Shown piece after piece: positions 23,513-34,948 of a stretch of 64,000 nucleotides of DNA. A program made the translations under genes and the position numbers. The notes under the pieces were generated by a model. The model made no database searches, had not been told where the DNA came from, and worked only from the letters and a program-made list of their open reading frames with translations. The stretch lies in contig JAUPTC010000145.1 in NCBI GenBank assembly GCA_030762895.1, forward strand, positions 23,784-87,783. The letters are read 5' to 3'. Position 1 is the stretch's first letter. Every line of letters begins with the position of its first letter. The DNA comes from Sophora flavescens. Its lineage: Eukaryota > Streptophyta > Magnoliopsida > Fabales > Fabaceae.

Positions 23513-26500
23513 AGGTGGTATCAGAGCTGGTCGAGTCTTTCGGGATCTTTAGGGAATAGGCCTGTTAAGTTTTTGTTGTGTGATCTCTGGTTGGATTTTG
23601 TTTGAATTGTTTCTTGTTGAAGCAATGTGTGTTGACACACAAGTATATGTTTTCTTGATGGTTTTCCAAGGGCTTTATGTCCTGGGATACCTTAGATCTT
23701 GAATGTTACTTGGGTTCGAATATGACATTCGATTATTCTTGCGAATCGTGTCAGACATTCGAAACAAGATGCTTGTGTAAAAGGATTTTTCCGGGAGTGT
23801 TCCCTGGAAATATTCTAGGTTTATGGTTAGCAAAGGACATTGATTCTTGATTGATCTGGTTTCTGGATTCGGTCAGATCTCTGTCGCTTTGTGTAGGATG
23901 TTGCCTACGAAGTTAAAACGAGTTAGATGACTCATTCAACTGAAAGATCGGTGGTCTAAATCGTTTGTTAGACTGAGTGTTTTCCTTGTGAAGCACCAAC
24001 GTTGGGTGAAGGCTCGTGTCACCGTCTAGATTCTTGACAACTAAGTAAAGGACGAATTATGAACAAGTATTTTCTGACTTTAATTTGAAATCTGTCAAGA
24101 CTCCTGAATTAGTTATGCTAATTCATTGATTTCCAGTTATTCATTTCTTTGTTTGTGAGAAGTTGTACTCACACTCCTAAATGATCCTCGATGTATTAGA
24201 CATTTGAGTGAATTGATTTAATGAGAATCCATTGGTCTGGATACTTTCACATTTTGTTGAGAAAAGTGGTTATGACTATTTCTTGAGTTATAACCTAGAT
24301 AATTTCGTGATAACGAAGTTTCTTGGTGAAACTTAGTTTCGTCACTTCTATTTTTTGATAGAGGTGAAAGTCATCATTTTGTAAATTCTTTGTATTAAGG
24401 ATAAGAATTAATCCTCTTGGGATTAGACATTATTCACCCCTTGATTCTTTGAATCCGTTGGAAGATTCTTGTGGAATAATGAACTTTATTAGATTCATGT
24501 TTGTAAATGTGTATTGATCATGCATTTTTACATCCACGAACCTGATGGAATGATCTTTTTCCATACTGGATGTTCCGATATCCTTCAAATTAATGAAATT
24601 CTTTTCTATGCTTATGTGAACGTGAAATCCAGAAAAATTTTCTTTTCTTGAGAAATTCTTTTATGATCACCAAGGTCTTGTCTTATTGCGGTTCGACCGT
24701 ACTTCTCGTCATTGATCATTTTAATTCTACATATTTTCCAAATGTTGTCGATGTGTGACTTATCTCATCAGTCGTGAGTTGGATATCTCCACATCAAGAT
24801 GTACAATTGAGACCTTCCTTGTTGAGATGTTGGCATTCCTTCAATCTTTGTTATGAGTTTTCTGAAGACCTACATGAGTCTTGTGTGAATTCAAGTGATC
24901 GTGGATCGACTGGTGAAGTTTACATCTTCTTACGAGTTAAGATCCACAAGCAGAGTTAGTGAATCGAATAATGTATCAGAAGATTGTTCAGATTTCATGG
25001 AGTATCTTCAAGTGTTGTTTCAGATGAAAAACGGAAGTTTATCAACCTGTGTCGGTTAAGTTTACTTTAAGTGTTGAAGACTAAGTTGAGACTAAGTCCA
25101 ACTGATCATCCTCAGTGGGATGGATAAGTAATGAGATTACCTATCCTTAGCAGGTTAGGTTGGGAGATAGTGTGGTACCTAAGTTTTTGTCATCTCTATG
25201 GTAGGACAAACCAGAATTGATAAGAGCTTTGTTAATGTATAGATATGAATGATATTATGAGAACCCTTAAGTTCAACATTATTAAGCGAGATGAGTATAA
25301 TGGACTTTATGATCAAGGTAGATATATCATTAAAGGAATTTAGAGTAGTGATCAATATTTATGGTTAATATTGACTTGGTGAGTCCGAGGATTAACGGAA
25401 CAATATATATGGTAGTTTTCCTTAATTTGAACGGAAATAGTAAAAAGGAGTTCTTGAGTGAAACTAAGTAGTTAGAAAAGTTTAAGAATTATGATTTTGG
25501 ATAATTCAAGTTGAAGTGATTCCTTTTGGTTGTAGTTGCATGGAGAAATGTAATCGTATTCTTTAAGATTGAAATGAATGACTATGATATAATTTGGAGT
25601 GGTGGAATATATTTAAAGAAAACTAAGACTATAATTGTGTACTTTGAGTTGAAAGTTGATATATGTGATAGAGTTAAGGTTGAACTTGATGTTCGTTATG
25701 AGGAAAAGGTGTTGAAGAAGTTTTGCTAGTAGACAAATTTTGAGGCAAGAAGTGATTAAGTTTTGATTGTGTCTTTCGAGTGTGATAAGCTATGATGAAA
25801 TGTTTATAATCTTTGGAGTCTTATTTTGGTAAAAATGTGGTTGATGATCCATAGTAGAAACTGGACATTTTAAAATCCAAGATTTGCCATTGGCGAGTGT
25901 CCACCTGGATTTCTTGGCTTTGCCTTGGTGCAGCTCCTAGGGGTAATGGCCTTAGAGAAACTATTTTATAATCTCTTTTCTCAGCTGCAAATAAATAAGA
26001 TAAGGGCTTATACGATACAAGCACTTCCTTGCATAAGTGATGGAGCCCTGCCTTTAGATGAAGGAATTGTTAGGAGTTGTGTATTTTCTTTGGACAATAC
26101 GATAAAGGTGCATGGGAAATTTCTTAAACCAGGGATATTAATGGGACTTGAGAACCAAATTGAAAATGAGAGGCAAATGAAGGATATGAAATTTAAGTAG
26201 TCAAAGGATTCAAGTGGAATTAATAAGAGAACGAACTATGTTGGATGTGGTAAGATTCAATTTTAATAAGATTGAATTTCTTAGGTTCTTGGAGCAAAGT
26301 TTATCATGTGCAACTCAGGAATGTTATGACGTTTTGATTGGAGACTTGAAAGTGTGAATTTGATATGACTAGAAGAGTAGATTAAGCCCTAATGGACTAA
26401 GATTATGATTGCATCTCTTGAGTAGAAGGTTAATTGATGTTATGTAAAGTTTGTGTTGGTTTTGAGCGTTATCTATGAAAGTTAGATATTGGAGAAAGTT

Positions 26501-26797
26501 TTTCCTAATGGATTTGTATTGAGAAAGTTAAATGAAGAGATTAAGCGTTGATTTTGTTCTTTGAAGTGTAATAGACTAAGATGAAATATCAAAGGTAGTG
26601 GAGGGAATGTGGTAGTGAAAAGTCTCGAGGATAAATAAAATAGCATAAGAATTGATCTTGTTATAGTGTTATAGATGAAAGGAATGAAGCAATGAGAATA
26701 CAAAGTAAGATTTTAAAGTTAAGGTATGATTACAACATCCTGTTTAGTTTTGAGCTACGAAATTTCGGGGACGAAATTTTTTTAAGAGGGGTAGTAA
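23513..26797 (+). mobile_element. Internal region of the family B element
   Basis: No ORF longer than about 110 codons is present. The first part matches, in reverse, the region 63540-63716 of the C2 element at the right edge, so the two share a leader. Near the end, ATTTCGGGGACGAAATTT (26762-26779) reads as a decayed gypsy pol terminus, followed by the purine tract AAGAGGGGTAGTAA (26784-26797). A 25873-26200 open stretch (about 109 codons) has no family I recognise. Confidence 0.85.
23516..23530 (+). other. Primer-binding site of the family B element
   Basis: TGGTATCAGAGCTGG starts three bases after the 5' LTR end and matches the initiator tRNA-Met complement. Confidence 0.92.
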
Positions 26798-29700
26798 TGT
26801 AACACCCTAGTTTTTACACCTAGGATTAATTATTTTATTTGGATGTTTATTTTTTTTTTAAGTTATGTGGTTTAGTCTGAGTAATTAAATTACTCTCTTC
26901 AAATTATTTTATTGGGTGCGTTGTGACTTGACTTAGTTCAGTGAAGGCACGCTTACTAGACAATAATTACGTTATTGTCACTATTATACCGGTACAGAAA
27001 AATATTTTAAATAATATGATTAAGAGAAAAGCATTTTCATATTTTTATCCTATTTAATTTTAGAGTTAAGAATATTTTGGTTTGGTAATTTTCGGAGATT
27101 AAATTTTGGACTGAGTATTTTCTTAGTTGATCAGTTCAATTATTAATCTTTACTCTAACTTGAATTTCGAAAACATATTTTTATCAACCTTTATTTTTAG
27201 AATCCAAAAAGCAAAAACATGTTTATTTTAGGCCTAATATTTATCACTCATTTGGTACCTATCACTAAATAATTAGCTTAAAAGCTAAGCTTCCTCTCTT
27301 TTCTCTCTCTTTCTCTCGACGCAATCTCTCTCTTTCTCCCTTATCTTCTCTGCTTCTCTTTTCTTCCTTCTTTCTCTCTTTTCTTCTTCTTCCTCCCACC
27401 TCAACTCCATCTCCTCCTTCCCTTAACTCAGCCGCGCACCACCACCTTGGAACCCCAGTCGCGAGCGCAGCCCACGGTAGCGGCTTCGATCGCGGCTCGG
27501 CGTGGAGGGGCGACCACTGAACCTGGTCTCGCGCGCCGTCGTAGGTGTACCGTCCGGTCGCCGTTTCACCGCGTCTGCTATGGGAGAAGACGACCTCGCA
27601 CCGCCGTCCGGTTCGTCGTCGGCCGCTGCTCGGAGTGGGAGAGGCGATCGCGTGTTCTCGGCCCCTGTTCTCCTCCGTTCTCTGCTTTGCTCCGCCGCGT
27701 CTAGGACCTCCCAGGACAGCCACCACATCATCTCTTCTTCACTTTGGGTAAGAGTTTTACCTCTAACCTCTTCTCTTTTGTAAATCCCCAAATTGATTTT
27801 GAAACCCCGACCTAACCCCTCGATTTCGATTTTAATCTTGAAATTTAAAGTTGTTTTATGAGATTGGGACTGTGAATTTGTGTTTCCCTAAACCAATTTT
27901 ATTATTCTGAGTTTTCCTAAATTTTAATAATGAGCCCTAAACCCCCAATTTGATTTTATTTGAATTTGGGTATGTTTTTATGAAATTAATTATGATTTAG
28001 TGTAATTAGGACTCTTAATGGATGATTTCCAAAGTTCTTTTTCAAGATCTTTTAATCAAAACAAAGTTTCCTAAAAGGGTATTAGGAAGCGTGAGCTTCA
28101 AACATGATTTTCTTTAAAAGTAACCTGGTGTGGTAATTAGATTAGGTGTTGGATAAAGTTAGAATGTGTGTTTGATCACGTGAAATTGATTTCTTGATTT
28201 TTGGTTGTTGCGCGTTGTTGGATTTCCTCTCTGAGATGTTTGACACGGCTATGCTTGCTTGATGGAGTAGATAGTTACACTCTTGGAGCTAATGTGAGTA
28301 TTAAGACGAGGATCCTTTACTTGTCTTCAAAGGTAAGAGGGGATTTCCTAAGGATATTCAATGACTGTATGCATGTGTGTAAGTGTTTAACTGGATAGTT
28401 ATATGTTGATTGAGCTTACTTGATTATCTTATGTACTTGAACTGTTGTGCTATTATCTGATGTTGAACTGTACTTGTTCTAAATGATAAAATGCATATAT
28501 GTGATGAACTGCTTTCAACTGTGATATTAGCATTGCACTGATGATATATACTATTGTTGATTGAAAGTTTGCTAAGCCAGACGTGCGTCTGTGCTCAACC
28601 ATAATAAGGATTAAAAACCTTAATAAGCTTTGAATATGGAGGGATTGGTGTTCTTTTCCAAAAGCTCTTTAAACTTAAAGTACTTGTTTTGAATGTTGGA
28701 ATGATTTTGGTGTACTATTATATTCAAGAGGAAAATCCTTTTCGAACTATGTGTTTTCAAGTGGAAACTTTCAAGATTATTTGGTAATATCCTATTGGGG
28801 GAAATATTTCAAAGATAAAAGAATTTCAAAGATGCTTTATAAAAGATTTTCAAAGAAAAGGTTTTTCCTAAATATTTTAGAAACTTTCCGATAACCTGGA
28901 TAGGTTATCGAGGATTGATTTTGGATTCGTTTTTCTTGAACGAAAAATAAGTACTTATGAAAGCGAATCTAGTACGCGAGACGTCGCCTCTAGTATTGAT
29001 GATGTGCACGTGATCTTGGATCAGTGTTAACCCGGGACTACGAGCCCTGGTTATGATATTAGGGACTTGGGTCCTACTCACGTTGTGTTGGACTGTGTCT
29101 TCTGACCGCGTGTGATGATTATGATTAAAGGTGAAGGTTGTTTTCTACGACCACAACCCCTTGACTGCGCGCCACGGTCTTGGGCATTGTGATTGAGCAT
29201 TCGGACTATGAGTCCTATGTTTTCGAGTTCTCAAGTGATGGGAAATGATGATTAAGTCGTTAGCTTTGAGCAACGACAGTGAAAAGAATGAACACAAAGA
29301 AATCCTTTCAATAAAATATTTTATCATGTGCATTTCCCCAAGCAGACGTGCTATTGATGATTATGACAGATACAAGGTGGTATCTGGGGAGTCTGTCCAT
29401 GTAAACCGAGTTAAGAGGCACATGTGACGTTGCCCGTCCTGAGACCTTAATGCATGAGGGTAAGGGGGTAACTGCCCAGGTGGGCTAGAGCTTGACCAAC
29501 TCTAACTTCTCCAGTGATGATATGGTGTTGTGATCTCATGAGATTAAGTTAGAGCCTGATGATTGAAGTGTCATGCATATTTTCAAAAGAGTGACTGTGC
29601 GGGTTTGAGACCCTTTGATATAACACTGTTATGTTACGTATATGCATGATTTAAGCGCTTATATGATTACGTGATGCATGTATCATGTGTATGGTTGTTG

Positions 29701-30432
29701 TGGGATATATCTTATGATGGTATCTCACCCTTACAAACATATCAGGTTTCTTACGGTTTTGCTATTGTACCTCGGGTATTCTAGTACGGATGTGCGGAGG
29801 AGTCTTCCTAAGTCACTCGAGAGACTTAGATCTAGTTGCTTGACGAAGTATTTGATTGTGGAACGATCACGTGAGTTCTTCTCGGGAATAACTTTTAGAA
29901 TGACCGAGCTTAGGGTTTTGAGACTTAGATTATTTTGATAAGTACGTATGAGTATGGCTCGAGAGAGCCTTTATTTTTAAATGAAATGTTTATGGCTCGG
30001 AGAGCATTATTTTGAAAGCAAACTTAAACTTTCCCTTTTGGTTTTGTAAAGCTTATGGTTATGATTGTTATTTACATATATATTGTTGCTTGATTGGATT
30101 TGGTGTAACTGAAATGCAGGTGAAAATGTAATTATTTTAGCAGGTGTTCTTTTACCTGGGATGTTCGAATTACAGAGGAGACTCTGTCGAAATTTTCGTA
30201 AAATACTAGCTTTTATCAAGTATATTCTTTAAATTAAATAGGCTTGCCATACTATGATAGTAAGTCTGTGTGCCAATCAAGGCTTAGGAGTCGTGACAAA
30301 ATTTTCATACCCAATTTCTGACACTTGTATACTTATCTAAATTATTTTCCGAAAGCGCCAGCAAATTATATTTTAATTTTAAATTACGCACGTGTTACTT
30401 AAGTAATGCCCTCAAGGGGGGGGGGCGTTACA
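26798..30432 (+). repeat. Family B 3' LTR
   Basis: This is the sister of 19874-23512. The same CT-rich and GC-rich leader region lies at 27295-27720 and the same CAAAGGTAAG motif at 28328-28337. It ends GGGGCGTTACA before the TSD at 30433. Confidence 0.9.
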
Positions 30433-32216
30433 CTAACCCTTTGATTTCAGATTTTAACTTTGAAATTTAAGGTTGTTTTATGAGATTGGGACTATGAGTT
30501 TGTGTTTCCCTAAACCAATTTCATTATTCTGAGTTTTCCCTAAATTTTAATAAGGAGTCCTAAACCCCCAATTTGATTTTATTTGAATTTGGGTATGTTT
30601 TTGTGAAATTAATTATGATTCAGTGTAATTAGGACTCTTAATGGATGATTTCCAAAGTTTTTTTTCAAGATCTTTTAATCAAAACAAAGTTTCCTAAAAG
30701 GGTATTAGGAAGCGTGAGCTTCAAACATGATTTTCTTTAAAAATAACCTTGCTTGGTAATTAGATTAAGTGTTTAGATCAAGTTAGAATGTGTGTTTGAT
30801 CATGTGAAATTGATTTCTTGATTTCTGGTTGTTGCGCGTTGTTGGATTTACTCTCTAAGACGTTTGGACACGGCTATTCTTGCTTGATGAAGTAGATATG
30901 AGCTAACGTGAGCTTTAGGACGAGGATCCTTTACTTGTCTTCAAAGGTAAGGGGAGTTACCTAGGGATATTCAATAACTATATGCATGTGTGTAATTGAT
31001 TTCTGTGAATATTATTGTGATGTTTAGCCAATACTTGAATAACTTGTTTATTTGAACTCTTGTGGTTATTACTTGGAGTTGAATATTTGCTGCTTTAAAG
31101 TGTTATGAATTATATGTATGTGATTAACTGTGATATATATGAATTATATATACATGATTAACTGTGATGTTATTGTTGTTGATTGAAGTTTGATAAGCCG
31201 GACTTGAGTCTGTGCCCAATAAAGATAAGGATTAAAAGCCTTAATAAGCCCTGAATAGAACTTTGAAAGTTTTGGGTTCACTTATAAAAGTTCCTCTTTT
31301 AAAGTGTTTACTTCAAAAGAATAAGATTCTTTTGTTTTAGAAAAATTTTAAAGTGATTTTGAGTTGAAGGAAACTATATTTTTATGATAAAAAGTTTTGT
31401 ACGAGAGAAAACCTTTTCGAACGGTGTACTTTATGAAGGAAAGACCCTTTGAAAATATTTATTATGAAGGAAAGACCTTTTGAAAATATTTAACTTTATT
31501 CCATCAATGAATTTCAAATACAAATGAGTTTCCTAGATGTTTTAGAAAAGATTTTGTAAAGGAAAAGGATTTTCTCCCAAATAATTTTGGAAACGTTCCG
31601 GTTACTTGGATAAGTGACCGAGGTTTTGTTTTGGTTTTGATTTTCCTTTGAGCGAAATGTTTTACAAGTTGATAAATTAGCCTAGAAACCGAGGCGTCGA
31701 GGTTCTAGTGTTGTATGGACACGTAGATCAAGGATCTGTGTCAGGGGACGGAGTGTCCTGTAAAGTTTTGTTTTTGGACTGTGTGTCCTAAGTTGATGTG
31801 GACAGTGTGAGTTCCATATCCGCGAGCCTAAAACTGGTGCATCGGTTTAAGGGCATCGTGATTGAGCATTCGGACTGTATGTCCTATGTTGAGATTAAAA
31901 GATTTGGACTGTGTGTCCTGTATTTGTTTTAAGTGAAAAGTCTTAATTAAAAGAATTAAGCATGGTCGTTAAGCTTTGTGCTTCGACAGGGAAAGATTAT
32001 TACGACAAAGAAAACAAAACGAGAATAAAAGTTTTTCTCATGCATTCAATGGCAATTGTGTCATGTGATTATGGGCATTGAATCCAGAGTGGATCAATGT
32101 ATATGGCAGACGTGTCAGGAGATGATGATCATTGTGTTCTGTGGGGACCAATGAGTTACCTTGTGTATGACTACAACAATGGTTGGAGAGTTGTCACAAG
32201 GGGCCGTATGACTAAG

Positions 32217-32545
32217 CTGCAATAGCTGTTTGAGTGGCTATCATACGAGGTCGGATAATATTTGTGCATAGCTGCAATAGCTGTTTGAGTGGTTATAGCA
32301 CAAGTGACCCTGTACATAACTGCAATAGCTGTTTGAGTGGTTATGTATCTCTGTACAACTGCAATAGCTGTTTGAGTGGTTGTCACAGAAGGGTCGTGTG
32401 AACAATTGCAAAAGCTGTTTGAGCATTGGTCACATGTGATTGAGATGGATTATCCGACAGTGTATCTGTGTACAACTGCAATAGTTTGTTTGAGTGGTTG
32501 TCACAGAGGTGTCATGTGAACAGTTGCAATAGTTGTTTGAGCACT
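32217..32545. repeat. Irregular tandem array, core CTGCAATAGCTGTTTGAGTGG
   Basis: Seven core copies lie at about 32217, 32272, 32320, 32359, 32406, 32476 and 32523. Spacing varies from about 39 to 70 bp and the spacers partly resemble each other (GTACAACTGC, GGTCACATG). The constant core with variable intervals superficially recalls a CRISPR, but the context is a plant LTR. The minus-strand ORFs at 32171-32426 are translations of the array. Confidence 0.85.
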
Positions 32546-32604
32546 GGTCACATGAATGTGCCGCTATTTCCTATCGGGAATGGGGGAATAGTGTCATTGC
32601 TTTG

Positions 32605-32741
32605 CATGAGCATCCTAACGGGAATGGGGATGTGCACAATTGTGTTATGTGCTTTGCATGAGCATCCTAACGGGAATGGGGATGTGCACAATTGTGTTAG
32701 GTGCTGGCATGAACATCCTATCGGGAATGGGGATGTGCACC
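32605..32741. repeat. Tandem array of about 51 bp units
   Basis: Three units start CATGAGCATCCTAACGGGAA at 32605, 32657 and CATGAACATCCTATCGGGAA at 32708, each with GGGGATGTGCAC. A partial unit precedes them at about 32567. Overlapping ORFs on both strands (32468-32870) derive from the array. Confidence 0.85.
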
Positions 32742-33716
32742 ATTTATTTTCTTGGGCATTGTTTTGTTCATTTTTACAATGCGCCATGTGCGAGCCTGAT
32801 CAGCTTGAAACGAAAGCAGAAAGTTGTGGGATCTCCGGAGATTAGGTATCAAGATAGAGTTGAATATTGAAGTGCCATGCATTCTCTTTATAAAACCGAT
32901 TGTTCGGGTTTGAGACCCTTTGTTATAACACTGTTATGTTATGTATATGCATGATTTAAATTGCTTATATGATTATGTGATGTATGTATCATGTGTATGG
33001 TTGTTGTGTGATATATCCATTTGTCGGTATCTCACCCTTACAAACATTTCAGGATTCTTCTAGTTTGATATTGTACCCTGGGTACTCTAACACAGATGGT
33101 GCAGAGGAGTCTTTCTAAGTCATTCCGAGACTTAGGTGTAGTTGCTTGATGAGGTATTACTTGCGGAATAACTTTTAGAAGGACCAGCTTAGGATTGGGA
33201 CTTGGATTATTTTGATGGTATGAATGAGTTTGGCTCAGAGAGCCTTTATTTTAAAAGTGAATGTCTATAGCTCGGAGAGCATATCTTTTGAATGAAAATC
33301 TAAGCTATTTCTTTTGGTTTTGTAAAGCTTATGGCTATAACTATTATTTTTATGTATTAATGCCTGGTTGAATTTGGTGTAACTGGAATTCAGGAACTAA
33401 AATGTAAATATGTTAACAGGTGTTATTTTATTATGGGATGTCCGAATTACAGAGGAGACTCTGTCGAAATTTTTGTAAAACTACTATTTTGTATTTGAGT
33501 ATATTCTTTAAACTAAATAGGCTTGCCAAGCTATGATATTAAATTTGAGTGTCAATTAAGGTTGAGGTGTGGAGTCGTGAAAAAAAAAATTATAACTAAT
33601 TTCAAACACTTATGTACTTATATAAGTCATTTTTAAAAGCACCAGCAAATTACATGATAATTTTATTTTCGAACATGTTACTAAAGTAATGCCCCAAGGG
33701 GGGGGGTTACAGTCTC

Positions 33717-33890
33717 AATTTTTATTGTAGTATTGACTTTCATAAATCTATTGACAAATATTTAATAAGGAATTTTAGAATTCCAATAGTTCAATTAAAA
33801 AATCTTTTAAAATGTGTTTGTTTCAAACTTAGAGAATTATATTAAAATGCATATATGTGTTATTTGAATATTTAATATTAAGATCAAAGA
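33717..33890. repeat. Host sequence duplicated at 38845-39050
   Basis: AATTTTTATTGTAGTATTGA and the following 150 bp match 38885-39050 with scattered differences. Host sequence left of the solo LTR (18740-18832, ATTGATTAATTGCATTTGA) matches 38850-38880. Rejoined, the split copy equals the intact one, so the pair is a direct duplication of at least 200 bp flanking the CACTA region. Confidence 0.75.
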
Positions 33891-33899
33891 CCCAAGTAG

Positions 33900-34367
33900 A
33901 ACTCTGGAAAATTTAGGGGGCCCACTTTTGGTTCCTAAAAAAATACATTAATCATTTTGTCCCTCAAATTTACAAACGCGAGACACATTAGTCTCCCTTC
34001 CACTTCCAATGTTCGTTTACTTGCCTATGTGTTTCGTTAACCATCCTACCTGACTTGTTAGTTGTCATGCGTGACCTATGACATTTTTCCATCGTGAAAA
34101 ATGGACGAAAGTGTAAAAATGCGTGGAAAATTTTAAAACCCAAGTACCTGAAAAATGTGCATGTTTTTCACTTTTTATTCGTTGTCATAGACTATGCATG
34201 ACCACTAAAGAGTCAGGTGGGATGGTTAACAAGACACATAGACAAGTAAATGGGCATTGAAAGTGGAAGGAGACTAGTGTGTCCCGCGTTTGTAAATTTG
34301 AGGAACTGAATGGTTAATTTATTTTTTTAGGGATTAAAAGTGGGTGTCCTGAATTTTTAGGAATCAA
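33900..34367. mobile_element. Foldback (long inverted repeat) element, non-coding
   Basis: The left arm (for example CAAATTTACAAACGCGAGAC near 33967) is repeated inverted in the right arm (GTCCCGCGTTTGTAAATTTG near 34282). The complementarity extends through almost the whole unit, including an inner pair GTTAACCATCC/GGATGGTTAAC. Ends are approximate. The right end abuts the CACTA terminus. Confidence 0.65.
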
Positions 34368-34384
34368 CACTAGTGCAAAAATCC

Positions 34385-34720
34385 TTTCTACAATGATTGA
34401 AAAAGACTTTCTACAATGGTTGACCAACCGTTGTTGATAGCCTCGATGTAGAAAGTAGGGACTTTCTACAACGGTTGTCCAAGCTGTTGTAGAAAGTACC
34501 TTGCTACATCTGTTGAAAGACGCAACCGTAGTAGAAAGTATGATTTCTATATCCAGTTTGTAGACTCCGGTGGACTTTCTACATCGGTTGTTTTGACCAA
34601 CCATTGTAACTTTCTACATCGGTTTATTGACCAAGCGATGTAGAAAGTGCACTTCGTAAACTCTTCGATGGACTTTCTACATCGGTTAATGTCACAACCG
34701 TTGTAGAAAGTCTTGTAATT
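34385..34720. repeat. Left subterminal repeats of the CACTA element
   Basis: At least ten copies of CTTTCTACA followed by AT/ACGGTTG or its complement occur here, alternately inverted. Overlapping minus-strand ORFs at 34314-34774 are translations of the repeats. Confidence 0.8.
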
Positions 34721-34948
34721 TTTAAAAAAAAAACCTCGTTTGTTTCTTTCATCACTTTCTTTCCCTGTTTTCATTCAGTTTTCAATACACATCAACAAAA
34801 TCAAAAACAACACAAAATCAACAAAAACTCAACAATTAACATTAACATCCATATATATAATTCAATATCCATATGATTAATCAGTACTAATTAATCTAGC
34901 TATACCAACAAAAAAATTAACCCTATATGAATGTCAAACTAAATACAT

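Larger units (their letters stand above)
19874..30432 (+). mobile_element. Complete family B LTR retrotransposon (non-autonomous)
   Basis: LTRs of 3639 bp (19874-23512) and 3635 bp (26798-30432) flank a 3285 bp internal region. PBS, polypurine tract and 5 bp TSD are all present. The LTRs are close to identical apart from a peculiar class of differences at CAG/CTG sites, which implies a very recent insertion. The internal region lacks recognisable gag or pol ORFs. It inserted into a solo LTR of its own family. Confidence 0.92.
30433..33711 (+). repeat. Family B solo LTR, 3' portion
   Basis: This resumes the solo LTR after the TSD copy CTAAC. It is alignable with the later two thirds of the family B LTRs but carries extra tandem arrays at 32217-32545 and 32605-32741 that the young copies lack. 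It ends GGGGGGTTACA, followed by GTCTC at 33712-33716. A CAAAGGTAAGGGGAGTTACC motif is at about 30942-30961. Confidence 0.87.

Noticed and set aside
23516..23530. Possible tRNA gene from the tRNA-Met match
   Set aside because: Only the 3' complement is present. It is a primer-binding site, with no cloverleaf around it.
32217..32545. CRISPR-like array (21 bp core with variable spacers)
   Set aside because: Core spacing is irregular, spacers are related to each other, there are no cas genes, and the context is a plant LTR.
34314..34774. Cysteine-rich looking ORFs (NRCRKS repeats), possible small secreted peptides
   Set aside because: They are translations of the CACTA subterminal repeat CTTTCTACA(T/A)CGGTTG in its inverted form.
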